Source: Myripristis murdjan (lineage: Eukaryota > Chordata > Actinopteri > Holocentriformes > Holocentridae). Taken from it: 64,000 nt of DNA. The stretch's first letter is position 1. Each line of letters begins with the position of its first letter. Below the pieces are notes generated by a model. That model saw nothing but the letters and a program-made list of their open reading frames with translations. It searched no databases and was not told the origin of the DNA. The position numbers and the translations under genes are program-made. Where the stretch lies: contig NC_043990.1 of assembly GCF_902150065.1 (NCBI RefSeq), positions 18,044,699 through 18,108,698 of the forward strand, in the 5' to 3' direction. This document shows, piece after piece, positions 24,998 to 46,586 of this stretch.

Positions 24998-26609
24998 ATG
25001 GCCAATCGGGGAGGAGCTACGAGACCCAATGGGCCCAATGCAGGGACCAAGATCTGCCAGTTTAAGCTAGTGCTGCTGGGCGAGTCGGCTGTGGGCAAGT
25101 CCAGCTTAGTGCTCCGCTTCGTTAAGGGCCAGTTTCACGAGTTCCAGGAGAGCACAATAGGAGGTGAGTTCCAGCTGGTCAGGCTCCTGCTCATAAGCTG
25201 CCACGGGGTTGCACGTCACAGGGGGGGGTCTGCTATGATTTTGTAATGATGTTTTTATCATCCAAAGATGAACAAAAGTAGATACTTTTTAAGAAGTAGT
25301 CTACTTTTGTACTGGAATTTAAGTATACACAAAATAGGAAGATATATTTATTCTTTGATTTATTACACATGCTCAGAATCATAAAGAGTGTTGGTAGTGG
25401 TGTAGTTATTGCTGTCTATCTCCAATTCACCCCTCATTTCATCATGTTCCCTTAGCGGCCTTTCTGACCCAGACAGTGTGTCTAGATGACACAACGGTGA
25501 AGTTTGAGATCTGGGACACTGCGGGTCAGGAGCGCTACCACAGTTTGGCACCCATGTATTACAGAGGAGCACAGGCTGCCATCGTGGTCTACGACATCAC
25601 AAACGAGGCACGTTCATATACATCCTTGATGCTGTCCTGTCCTGTGCAGTGTTTTGTCCAAAAGTTTTGTTCCCCCTGTTTCCCTCCTTAGTAGTGTACA
25701 GATGGTACTAACCATGTATTCAGCGGCTTATTTCAGCAGTGTGCACCATTCTGTAGTTGAAATGCATCCTGATATGAAGGGTTCTGCCTCTGAAATAAAA
25801 GTTTGTTGAAGGTAATGAAAGTTGCGGGAGTATTTATAAATGGTTTCCCTCCTCCTCTCATCAGGAGTCCTTTGCACGGGCAAAGAACTGGGTGAAGGAG
25901 CTGCAGAGACAAGCTAGCCCCAATATAGTCATCGCTCTGTCAGGCAACAAGGCTGACCTCGCCAACAAGAGAGCTGTTGACTTCCAGGTCAGAGCAAATG
26001 GACTGTTCCTTGGACATATTCAGGGCCAGGGCCAAGGCCAAGTTTTTTGAACACGCATCTCATTTCAAGTGGAGATCCACATACTCCAGTTTTTTTTTTT
26101 TGTGCTTAGGGATTAAACTTTGATAGACTTTTTACCACAAATAATTGTATTTTGCATGCATGTGTATGGGTGGGATGAGCTCTCATTTTGCTTGCTGTGT
26201 ACTGACAGGATGCCCAGTCCTATGCAGATGACAACAGTTTACTTTTCATGGAAACATCAGCCAAGACATCAATGAATGTAAACGAGATATTCATGGCTAT
26301 TGGTAGGTAACTCTTGCCCTCACGCCCGTAGATTTTGGTTAAAACCCTTGATTGCAGCACTAAGTTCATGCATTTGTAACTGGCACCTTGCAAATATTGA
26401 CACAGTTAAAGTTTATTTTTTGTTGTTTCTATTGAATTGTAGTTTTCAGACATTGTTCTATTGTTAAGTGTGTTTTTTGTTTTTGCTCTTCAGCGAAGAG
26501 ATTGCCGAAGAGTGAACCCCAGGCTGCAGGAGCCAGCAGCGGGCGGAACCGAGGAGTGGACCTGACAGAAGCCGCTCAGCCAACCAAGGCCCCGTGCTGC
26601 AGTAACTAA
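24998..26609 (+). CDS. RAB5A: Ras-related small GTPase Rab5A
   Basis: Five coding exons: 24998-25163, 25456-25607, 25865-25987, 26209-26302 and 26494-26609. They total 651 nt, 216 aa (human 215). Guanine-nucleotide motifs are all present: GESAVGKSS (P-loop, about residues 28-36), the STIG switch I region, WDTAGQE (switch II), NKAD and ETSAK. The C terminus is CCSN, the Rab5A-type double-cysteine geranylgeranylation site. Rab5A controls early endosome fusion and endocytic transport by recruiting effectors such as EEA1. The N terminus (ATRPNGPN) and C-terminal tail (RGVDLTE) favour RAB5A over RAB5B and RAB5C, and KAT2B-SGO1 next door supports this. The intron 25608-25864 begins GC rather than GT (GAG then GCACGT); the joined frame reads DITNEESFARAK exactly as in known Rab5A. 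Confidence 0.97.
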
Positions 26610-29162
26610 CGTGAAGAGCGCCTTCCCCTATCGATCCTGTATAGCAGTAACTAATGCGACCGATGCCCCAAATGCCACTGCAGTTACTAATGCAACGTGT
26701 CGTACTTTTTTTTCCCCAAATTCTCTGATGTGCAGAACAAGAAAAGATGCCCCGTGCCCCTCTTTTGTTTTTTTTGTCTTTCATTTTTTTTGCAGTAACT
26801 AAGTCAGTGTCACTCTGACCTTTCAACATTGGCTCTGTAGTTTTCCCTCTCTTGGTTCTGCTCCCAACTTTCCTATTTCTTCCATCCAGCTCTTTTCATC
26901 TATTATTATTATTGATAATAGATATTATTGTCATTAGTGCGCCCTGCCCTCCATCATCTTCCTGCCCATGTGTTTAGGGACGGGGCTCTTCCAGGTGCTC
27001 TCCTCTCTTTTCTGGGATTGCTTTCTGTTGCTGCTTTTTTTTTTTTTTCGTTCTAGCATCGTAAGTCAGAATTATGGATGCACGTTTAACTGCAAGGCCT
27101 AAAATGAAAAAAGAAAACTGTGTTTTACCTTTACTCTTCAGTAGCACAGAAAAAAAATCTGTTGGTGAAGATGTTGTACATGGTCTTGTACGTTTGAGAA
27201 AGAGAGGGAAGACAGGGATGGAGAGTGAGAAAGAGGGGGATCCTAAGCTCCACACCTCTCTCTTGTCACTGGGACCTTTTTATCTGAAAATTAAGACTTT
27301 TGTCAGTGGACTTAGGGCCTTCAGATTCTCTCTCTTATTCCCTGCTTCTGCCCACTGCTTTCTCACAAGAAATGTATCCATATGCTTTCCCTCACTAAAC
27401 CCAAAGTAGCACTAGTTTAAACTTCCCCCTCTGTCCTCCCTCGACTACCCCAAGGCCCAACCCCGGGGCCATGCCTGCTTCTAGCTGTCCCTATTGGCAT
27501 CGTGCAATGTCTCACAGTATTTATTCTGTGACTTCAGTGTCTGCAAGGACCAGTGCAGCACAACAAAAGCCCCTCTGCACCACCCAACTTTCTCCACAAG
27601 GTTCAGGAGCCCCCGAGGCATGCTCAGCGGTGTCGCTGCCTCCCTGTCTCCTGATGGGATGTCATGTCATGAATCTTTTCCAGACCATCCCTTTGTGGTT
27701 GAAGTTGGGCCGCTCTGCCTATAGGTCATTGGGTCAGCTGATTCTCACTTTCTGCCTCTGGATGATTTGGTTTATGCAGACTGTACCTGTTCAAGTGTAT
27801 GGAAGTTGCTGGGCTGCTGCTGCGTGATAACAGTGAGTGGGGAGTTGCAGTGTGTAAGATCAGTTGCCGGCATTATTCACCTTTGAGTCAATCATTTGTC
27901 ATCCTTTGTTTGTTAGGAAGTGCTTTAGACACAGTCGCGTGTCAGTGTGTAGAGAGTGGGCCAGGGCTAGCCGTCTGGTGATGAATTACATCCACAGGAC
28001 TCACTCGTGCCCGTTTATGTGTGTGTGTTTGAACACACATTTGCACATGCACACACACATACATTTGACTTCTTCCCCCGAACCTTTCCAGACCTATACA
28101 TCATTGTACATAACAAGCACACACACATACACACACACACACACACACAACTGGTTCCAACAATCCCTCACACACGTCACGCACACACCTGTGTTCTTTC
28201 TAGTCCCACCCACCCACACAAAAAAACATGTTACATATAGACACACACACACACACACAAAGTCTGGTCAATAACTTTTTTGACAGGTCTGTCTTACTCA
28301 TGCCTTGCACTAATGACGCTCATGAATATATCTTGTCATAATTACAGCCAGTGTGATATAAATATATATATAAATATATAAATAATATACTGTAAATAGG
28401 GTGTTGCAATGTAGTCTACCTTTTTTCGATTTACAAGTGACAGGACTAATGCTTGCTAGGGAGTTGTCTAGATAATCCTAAAAAAAATGTACAGTTAGCA
28501 GAAAAAACAGCTTCGATCTGGGTTTGGAGATTTGTTGCTGTTCCTTTTTTCACACAAATGGTTAAATTATAATCAGTGGTGGTCTTTATAAATGTATGTA
28601 GTGTTATTAACAAAAAAATGAAATTGCATTTATTTAGTGGTCTGTCTTGTACCTTTCTCAAAAGAAAAAAATAATATCCAGATATTTGGTTTCTATTTTT
28701 TAACATAATCTCTTTCTTGCATTTCACTAATTCTTTTTTGGTTTTTTGGTTTTTTTAGTGGTATCAGGCTAGGATGCCTTATCAATACTCCTCCCTGTAA
28801 GTAGAACTGAACTTCCAGAGACACTGGTTGAAAAAGCTCCAGAGGAGTGAGGCAGAAAACAAAACAGTTTGATTAACCAACCTGCCCCTCCGTAACATTT
28901 TAGTAACATTGTGACAACATTGTAGGAACAATGAAACAACTGTAAACCGGCGCGCTGGTGCATCATGAATAAATGAATTAACACATTATAGGGATGTACA
29001 TTGTATGTTTCTTTGCCGTGGACACTTAATTGCAGCCGAAACATTTAAATGCAAGCATTTTACAGTACTGTTATGTAACGACCAAATAAATACTGAAATA
29101 AATTTGATCATTTATTATTGTACACAGACTGTATGTGTGACTTTGCTGGTAGCTTCTCTCTT

Positions 29163-29199
<37 letters not shown>

Positions 29200-29300
29200 T
29201 ATGTGTATGTATATATATATATAAAACTATATCTGTCATGTTTGGGTTTTACAGGTGATGACTACTCAAGTTCCCACCACCCACCTTGATGTTATAGTCC
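26610..29300 (+). other. RAB5A 3' UTR and downstream spacer
   Basis: Likely long 3' UTR. It includes three further copies of the 11-mer GCAGTAACTAA near the stop, CA repeats (28116-28149 and 28240-28259), an AT-rich block (28350-28400) with a Pumilio-like TGTAAATA, and AATAAA signals near 28965-29100. A (CT)n tract lies at 29166-29196. No gene was found between RAB5A and KAT2B. Confidence 0.6.
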
Positions 29301-29639
29301 TTTTTTTATCTGTGACAAACTGGGGTCAAAGATCTTTATTGACAGGCCCTCCTGTCTTTAAGGTATCAACAGTGTTTTTCTTGTGAGAACAATAAGTTAG
29401 TATTTCTGTGACTGATCATGTAGCAATGATTTTGATACATTATGATTTTATTTCATTATTTTAATGTGATATGTTATTATTTGGTCTTTGGTTGCATGAA
29501 AGTGCCATAATTCATTAGTGCATCAAGGTTAGCGTTATAATAAGAATCCACCTAACCGTCCATATTTTTTGATTCCCGTTACATTTGACCTTGAAATCTT
29601 GTTACAATGGTTGCATTTTTGTGACCTCTCCCCTGAATT

Positions 29640-29815
29640 ATAGTGGAATAGGCCTATCCCATTTTGAGTCCCCTAGCGGAGGAAAATGGGCCTACAGTGA
29701 GAAATTAAAAATAAGGATGAGCGCCATGTCTGATCCTCCGCTTGTGGAATAGAGCACCGGACACCAGCACGAATATTTCCCGGGCCGGGGGTCCCGTCGG
29801 GGTTCGGCGTGAAGG
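29640..29815 (+). promoter_or_regulatory. KAT2B promoter / 5' UTR
   Basis: CpG-rich sequence directly before the KAT2B start codon; the GC-rich island continues through exon 1 into intron 1 (to about 30.6 kb). No TATA box is visible. The transcription start is not determined. Confidence 0.5.
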
Positions 29816-39625
<9,810 letters not shown>

Positions 39626-41170
39626 GGCAGGGGGAGAAGCTGCCCCGGTCTCTAAACAGAGGATGACGTCGTCCTTCAAACCATGAGCGGTTATGGTTAG
39701 GACACTATAGGTATTGAAAACCACACTAGTGTGCATCAACAAGCAAGGAATAAGACTACTGATACAGGTTCCAGAAACACATGAACTTCTACTTGAAGAT
39801 GCAAACTGGTCTCAGATCGGCACGCTTATATTTGATGTATGCCTGACCCTGAATCAGTATCTTAGATTGATATTTACTTTGAAAGAGAGATAAGATTATT
39901 TTGAAAAGGAATGCATCTTGACCTTGTTAGATTATTGTCGCTGTAGGACAATAGAAATATTGTGTCTTCATACTCCATCACATGTATTCCAAAGTCACAC
40001 GGAAACAAAGGTCAGTGGAAGGTGTAATAGTATTGCTTAATAAACAGGGCCCGCTGCTTCCCTTATTATTATTTTTTTTTATGCTAGACTCTGAAGGGAC
40101 AGCACAGCGCGAGGATTGATTTGAGGTTCACCGCACACCTCACTTTCATTCTCCATCTGTTCTCTCCGTTCTCGTCATGCTGTCCCTGCCTTTTTCCGAC
40201 CGTCTGCCTCTTTTCCTACTTCCCTCTCTCAGTAGACTCAGGTAAAGAGATGTCACACACAGGAACCACATCTATATGGAGTCTTTGTTTTACAAGTGTT
40301 GCCTGTGAAGAACTAGACTGAGAGATCAGGATTTCCTGTCTGTATAACTCTGTTCTATCTGTGTTGACCAGCGCCTCGGAGCGCGCGTGGCGTTGATGAG
40401 GTCAAAGTTTGTCTGTGATGAGTTCATCCTGCCAAAAAAAAGGAAAACATTTTAAATTTGTACAAATTTGAATTATTTTAAAGCACTTATACTCAATGTA
40501 TATTTTAAATGTGTACATATAAATACATATATAAATATATATATACATATATATTTTCTTTGTTTCAGAACTTAAAGCTCATTTTTTTCAATAAGCCACA
40601 TAGGGCAGTTTGACCATCAAAATGCACTTTTATTTTTTTTAAACAAGTATTCTTTAACACAGCAAATAAAAGCATCTTTTTTCCATTCAAATCTGATTTA
40701 GATATAAACTATCGCTGACTAACAACTAATTTAATTACCTAGAGTTTATTCTTATTTATGTGCTGTAATTTAAAAGAATTATGCTTAAGAAAAGGTCTTA
40801 ATTTATTCTGTCTTATTTTTGTCCTGCAGATGGAGATTGATAACTTTGTACTTTGGCGATAAATGAAAAAAGATTGTGCAATACTATGTAGTTTTGCTGT
40901 TTTGTAAAAAGATGTTTGTACTTTTCAACTTTAGGAAAAAATGAATTTTGTAATGTCTGGAGAAATTATTTCATGCTCTTTGTACTATTGGTTTTAATGA
41001 CATAGTATTAGCTTATTTTATAGACTGAATTAAACAGGTGAAACTAATGCTGTTTCTTTGCATCATTGCTGCCATGTTCAGTCATCACAAATTTAGGAAA
41101 CCCCATGGGTATGAAAATTAAATATGTTTGGAGACAAATGGTGAATAAACCCCCTGCCAACATGAAGAGA
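39626..41170 (+). other. KAT2B 3' UTR with polyadenylation signals
   Basis: AT-rich sequence after the KAT2B stop codon with AATAAA at 40665-40670 and 41144-41149. A long TATA-rich block lies at 40490-40560. Either signal could end the transcript. SGO1 transcription approaches from the other side. Confidence 0.6.
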
Positions 41171-41504
41171 CATATCATAGGTCTTAAATGCCACAGGAAC
41201 AAAATGTTTTTCCTTAACCCTCAACAAATCAAATATTTCAACTGATGCAAAGTTTACAGTAAGAATGCAGCATTTTTGTCCAACCTGAGCCTACACATAG
41301 CACTATGAGCAGAGCACTGACCCAAATACGTGGACCTGAAAAAAGGGGTTTATCTGGACTTTGATGTGTTCAGAAGTTGGGTTGTCAAGATAAATGAATT
41401 TCCCTCCACTAGGTCAACTCTGTCAATCAAGCCAAATACATGAGTATATACTGGATTTACTGTCACTCTGCCACAGCCATCAGTTACTAATGCAAACTAG
41501 TGTA

Positions 41505-41984
41505 AAGCATTTAGCCAAAAGTTTATTATCACATCATAGAAGATTACACTGAAGAAAGGACTAGAGAATACAGGAGATGACACAACAACAATTTATACTC
41601 ACAATTATGTCATATAAAACCCAGCAGGTAATTGAAACGATGTGAAAGGGCCTATATTAAGCTTGCTTCTACAGCAGATAGTTATCAGGGCATGGATATA
41701 AAGACTGATGGGTGACGAATCAAAAGGGCAGTGTGGAAGGTGATATACAGACCAGTGCCTGCAATACAGCATGTACAAAACTGAAACACACGGAACAACA
41801 TTTCTTAATGAAAAAAAATAATCTAACAATGATCACAGTCGCTCTTCATCACATAAGAAATAATTACAAGCTGTCAAGTGAGGAACAATATGATCACTTG
41901 TCAAAGTCCATGAAATCGCAGTTAAAAACCACAATGCCCACCGACGTTCAGAAATCAGAATGGATGAACATGAAGGAGCTGCCA
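41505..41984 (-). other. SGO1 3' UTR
   Basis: Sequence after the SGO1 stop codon. AATAAA in the gene sense lies at 41522-41527, so the transcript probably ends near 41505. This leaves about 350-850 bp between the convergent KAT2B and SGO1 3' ends. Confidence 0.55.
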
Positions 41985-44900
41985 TCAGCGGCAGCCGACA
42001 AACGACTCGTTGTATTTCTCAAGTGTTTGCTGGCTTTTCCTCGAGTTCTGCACCGACCTCCTGCTGGACTTCTGTTTGAAGATAGGAGAGCGGAGGAACT
42101 GCAAGTCCGTAAACTTGTCTCCTCGCCGGAGTTTCCTAGCATGACGAGAACAAAATGAACAAACATTCAGCAGCTCTCCAAGGGACACAAGTGCAGGGAC
42201 CATTTATAGTTACAGCCTCGTCAACAGCAGCATCAACCTGTGAACTTACGCGTTTAATGAGGGCTCCTTGTAGTCCACTGTCATGGTGCAGCGCCTCTTG
42301 CGGGCAGGCACAGGGGTGGAGCATCGGGCATCAGAGGGGCGTGAGCCTCCACATGAGAACTTGCGATAGGCTGCGGGGGACAGATTGGTCACATCACACA
42401 GACTCAAGCCCCGCCCTGCTGTCCTGACACCAAGCCCACCTGTGGAAATGTGAGGGACAGGAAGACGCTTCAAGGATGTGATGTGAAAGCAAGACAACAT
42501 TAATTCCCGATCATAAATGAACAGGAGGCAAGTGTGCTTTTGTGTATACACCAGTGAAGAACTAAAACAGGGAGAAAGTAAGCCAGTGCACAAAGACAAA
42601 ATATACAAGTCCCCCAAGCAATAGCAATCGGTGATCTTGTGTAATAACGTTCTAGCAGTGACTGTGAGTGTGACATGTCAGACAAATAGATATAAGAAGA
42701 AACATCTGGAAAGCTTTACGTCTTTTGCACGTGTTGGCCCTCTTGGGTGTCTGACTAGGTAAAAGAGGAGGAGTCTCAGTGGAATCTCCGAAGCTGGACA
42801 GGACGTTGTCTATCCTCATTATCTCAGCCTCGACTCCAGGGGTAACAGGGAGCAAACAATCCTCTTCTACATCGTCTCTGCATGGCTCTGGAACAACAGC
42901 ATGCACATGAGCAAACACAGATAATCACCTTCTATGTGCACACTGCCAGCAGCAAAACAGGATTTGATTTGTGATTTGCAGAGCATCTTTTTGTGTAGCA
43001 ATGTTGATCACCCGTGCCCATAAAGGTGCCTAAGGTTTTTCTTAATAGATTCTGTGCCTTGAGTCTTAGTTGTTTATTATTGTTTACAGGATGGATTCCC
43101 ATGCTAATCTTCCTGGGTTCCAAAAGAAACAGACACACAAACATAAAATCTAAAAAAAAAAATCTAGTCTGTCATGCTTAGGTTGGTAGTAAGGATAAAA
43201 ATCAAAGAATACAGACAAAAAGTAAGAAATACAACAAATCTAAGTAAAGGAAACAAATTAAAACAAAATCTAAACACAACAATTACATCAGATAATGTTC
43301 ACTTCTTCACACCCTGCTAGGTTTACCCAGACCAGAAGTCATTCCTCATACACTAACAAATAAAATTCATATGGCATCGTGGAAGGGGAAAAAAAAAAAA
43401 AAATCAACCTGTTCTTGAGTATTTACTCACCAAGGTGGTTTTCCTGCCCCAGACTCACTGGGTCAGGACTGTTAGCAAAGACACAGTCAGGGGACTGGGA
43501 GACAGGCAGTTCCTCTTTTTCAGGGTCTAGAGACTTTGGACTTGCCTCATTGTCTCTAAAGCCTATAGGCAAAAAAATGTATAATTCATTATAATTTACT
43601 TAATTCATCTCAAGGATGACTAAGTTGGTCACTTAAACATGAATTTAGTAAGTATAACAAACTTTGAGTTAAAATGACAAAACGTAAATGCTCACCTGGC
43701 ATCTCCTGTTGGAGGGGAATATTTTCTTTCTGTTCAACTTTTTCAGAGCGTCTTCGTCTACGAGTGGGGATCACCTTGGTCCTGCCAGGCGGGCTCTGTT
43801 TCCTCCAAGCCTTCTGTGGAACATAAAGGCTGTCCTCTGATTCAGATGATGATGCTGATGACAAGCTAGTCTCAGTCTCCTTGGAAACCACAGGTGAAGA
43901 CTGTTTTGAGGTTTGTCCACTCCGTGACGCCTCTTCACAGATGGGCGTGGCCAGCTTATTGTCCTCGGCCTTGGCCCTGAAGGGTGTGAGATGAACCGTC
44001 CCCTCGCAGTCAAAGTCAAATGTGTCATTGAATCCCAGGGAGGTGTTGAGCTTGTCGCCCTGTGGTGGAGGAGCTGCACGGGCTCGTGTGGCTGACCTGT
44101 CCCTGCTCTTGGAGCGGGCTCTTGGTTTGGGATTCTCCCAGGGTTTCTTCAAAGGGGCCCGCTCTGGTTTGCGGCCCCTCTCGGGTTTCTGTGCCGTTGA
44201 TTCCGGTTTGGCACGGGGCTGCTGCTGGGCTTGTTTCCGACGAGGTTTCTGCTGGCTGGTTGCTTTTTGTGGGGCAGGTTCTGGGGTGGAGTGTTCGAAC
44301 TCCACAGGGCCAGTGGGATCTGCTGGCTCTGGTTGCTCTTGTTGCTGGGTGTGATTCTGGTTTCCACTGTCACAGAGGATGGGGCTCGCTGTTAGGGTCC
44401 CCAAACCCTGAAGAACATCTCCTACAACACCCTCCAGAGACATGACAGAGTCCCCCTCGCTCAACGACCGCCGCTCTCGCACACGATCAGATCTCCTCCT
44501 CCTGCTGCTCTCAGCATGCCGACGCCTCACACCCACAGTACGCGGCAAGGCAACCTGTGTGTCAGATTCAGACTGTCCCGATTTTTCCGGGACCTGAGAG
44601 TCTTGGAAGAAAAATGCAATGAAAAAAAAAATCAATGTTACTATTAATACACGGTTCAGTTTTGTAAGTTTCACATGTGAGACTGAAACTCCACAGCTGT
44701 CTTGTCTTGTCAACTGTAATAGCACAGTGTGTATACCTGTCCACACGGCTGGGGCTTCACTTGCGATGGGCTTGTTGAGACTCTGACTGATCTGAGTCCT
44801 GTCATGAAATTAGATGCAACACATAATGAAAGTCGATACTGATAATCATAAAAGTCAATGTAAGAGAGGCCATAAAATATAATGTAGGGAATGTTTTGTT

Positions 44901-45898
44901 TTCTTAATTACCTGAGAGAATCCACTTGGATTTGGGGTTCAGCTGTGATTTTTGTAGGTTCCCTCTAAACAAACACACATGGAAGAAAAGAGATAACAAT
45001 GATATTCCAGGTACAATGACAAGCTTTTCCAAGCTAAGTCCTGGTAGATGAATAACAACAAGATGCAACATATATCTAGCATTCAACACCTCACCTAAAC
45101 ATTTTGATTAGTGACATTATCAGAGGAACACCAAGCCTTTAAGTCCACCTCCAATCATTGATTAAACCCCTAAAAACTCATCTCTGATCATCAGTACTAC
45201 ACATTTACAATCGTTTTCATGAAGAAACAACCCTTTGTGCTTTAAATTGGTTTAGATATAACTCTACACTCCCTTTATTTAGTATGCACAGATCTATGAA
45301 TATACAAATAGTTCATCAGAGGGCGTCTTTAATCCACTGACGAAGTGATCTTCTGTGAGTAATGTATACTATTATTTCATAGTTACAAACACAGTGACAA
45401 TTTTTGGGGCATAAACATGCTTTGATTCCACACAGGTCTTGAATTGAAGGACCTGGATTAAAGCTTGCGCATTAGCAAGTATCATACTGCTGAAGCAACC
45501 TTGAAGACACTCCTTATGGAGGCAGACAAATAAAAGAGAATTTTCCTGTATTAATGAAGAGATCAAATTATGAAATATTACTACTAGTAGTAATAATATA
45601 CTTGTTGTTTTTAATCCCCTAATACACCCCGGTCTCCCAGCCTCACCTCTGCAGCGCTTGACAGGGCTTCCTGCTCTTTGAGTTTCCTCTTGAGCAGCAG
45701 CAGGTGAAGAAACAGTGCCTGCTGCTCTCTCTTCAGCTGCAGGATCACCACATTGGCCTGCCTCACTTTCTCCTTCTCTGCCTGCAGGGCCACAGCCAGG
45801 GCCTTGTTGTTGAGCTGGACACCCTTCAGGATGATGTGCCTGGAGTTTCCCCCTGGGAGGAAAAAAAAGAGGATAAAAGGAAGGGACAAGTTGGCTTG

Positions 45899-45992
<94 letters not shown>

Positions 45993-46157
45993 GCGAGGTG
46001 TAATTTCCTCACCGCTGGTTTTGTTGATCATTTTGGACCGTCCTCTGCTGGGTGCCGAGGCGCTAGCCAGCCGCTTGTTCCTCTTCTCCTTCATCTTCTC
46101 CTTGATGTCCTCCAGACTCTGCTGGAAGGACTTCTTCTGCCCCCGCTCCCTCACCAT
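41985..46157 (-). CDS. SGO1: Shugoshin 1
   Basis: Nine coding exons: 46013-46157, 45647-45852, 44912-44964, 44737-44798, 43696-44601, 43431-43562, 42720-42887, 42250-42439 and 41985-42135. They total 2,013 nt, 670 aa (human 561). All introns are GT-AG and phases agree. The N terminus ([20 protein letters not shown]) is the conserved shugoshin start. Exon 2 encodes the coiled coil (about residues 50-117) that binds PP2A. Exon 5 (301 complete codons) is a long, basic, proline-rich linker with the cohesin-binding [17 protein letters not shown] box near residue 360. The C-terminal SGO motif [15 protein letters not shown]...[11 protein letters not shown] binds phosphorylated H2A at centromeres. 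SGO1 protects centromeric cohesin until anaphase. The start at 46157 matches the family; an in-frame ATG at 46193 would add 12 residues not seen in relatives. It is convergent with KAT2B, as in human 3p24. Confidence 0.95.
45901..45990. repeat. (GT)45 repeat filling SGO1 intron 1
   Basis: Ninety uninterrupted bases of GT on the plus strand, CA in the gene sense. The intron after the first coding exon is 160 bp (45853-46012), so the repeat makes up more than half of it. Confidence 0.95.
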
Positions 46158-46570
46158 GGCTGAGGCTCCTTGGTTACAACAAATTAATTGCACTGGGTGT
46201 TAACACGATCCAGTCGATCTGAAGCAAACCACGACTGCATTATAATCATATTCCGATAACGCTAGCAAAACAATTAGCTGTGGCTAGCAAACGTTAGCAT
46301 GTCAGTTAACGTTAAAGGTGAGCCGTTACGTAGCGACAGCCACTCTGACGTTTTACACAAAAAAATACGACATTAAATGTGACTTACTTGCATATGAATA
46401 CAGCGATAATTATTTGGTTGGCAAAATATCACTTCAACAAAAAGCGTTTCAAGGTTAGGCAGTAATCCATTCCTCACGACGTCTGTCTCAACGAGTTGAC
46501 TTTCGAATTGTGCGCTGCGACCGCTGATTGGAGGAAAAGCTGGGGCTACGTCACGTCCGCTAGGGAAATC
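46158..46570 (-). promoter_or_regulatory. SGO1 promoter / 5' UTR with CCAAT and CHR motifs
   Basis: In the gene sense the order is a CRE-like TGACGTA (about 46547-46553), a CCAAT box (46527-46531), then TTCGAA (46502-46507), which fits the cell-cycle homology region TTYGAA, about 20 bp further on. This is the usual layout of G2/M genes controlled by NF-Y and the DREAM/MuvB complex. A good donor (GCAA then GTAAGT) near 46384 suggests a non-coding first exon, but its acceptor before the ATG is unclear. Confidence 0.5.
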
Positions 46571-46571
46571 T

Positions 46572-46586
46572 CCACTAGATGGCGCT
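46572..46586 (+). promoter_or_regulatory. Near-perfect CTCF motif upstream of SGO1
   Basis: CCACTAGATGGCGCT on the plus strand fits every position of the CTCF core consensus. It lies just upstream of the SGO1 promoter and points toward ZNF385D, opposite to the motifs at 7240, 12245, 15732 and 21017. Binding is inferred. Confidence 0.6.

Noticed and set aside
42290-42310. CTCF-like word on the minus strand in SGO1 exon 8
   Set aside because: It matches fewer core positions and is explained by coding sequence.
46158-46193. Upstream in-frame ATG of SGO1 at 46193
   Set aside because: It would add 12 residues absent from other shugoshins, and the ATG at 46157 gives the conserved N terminus.
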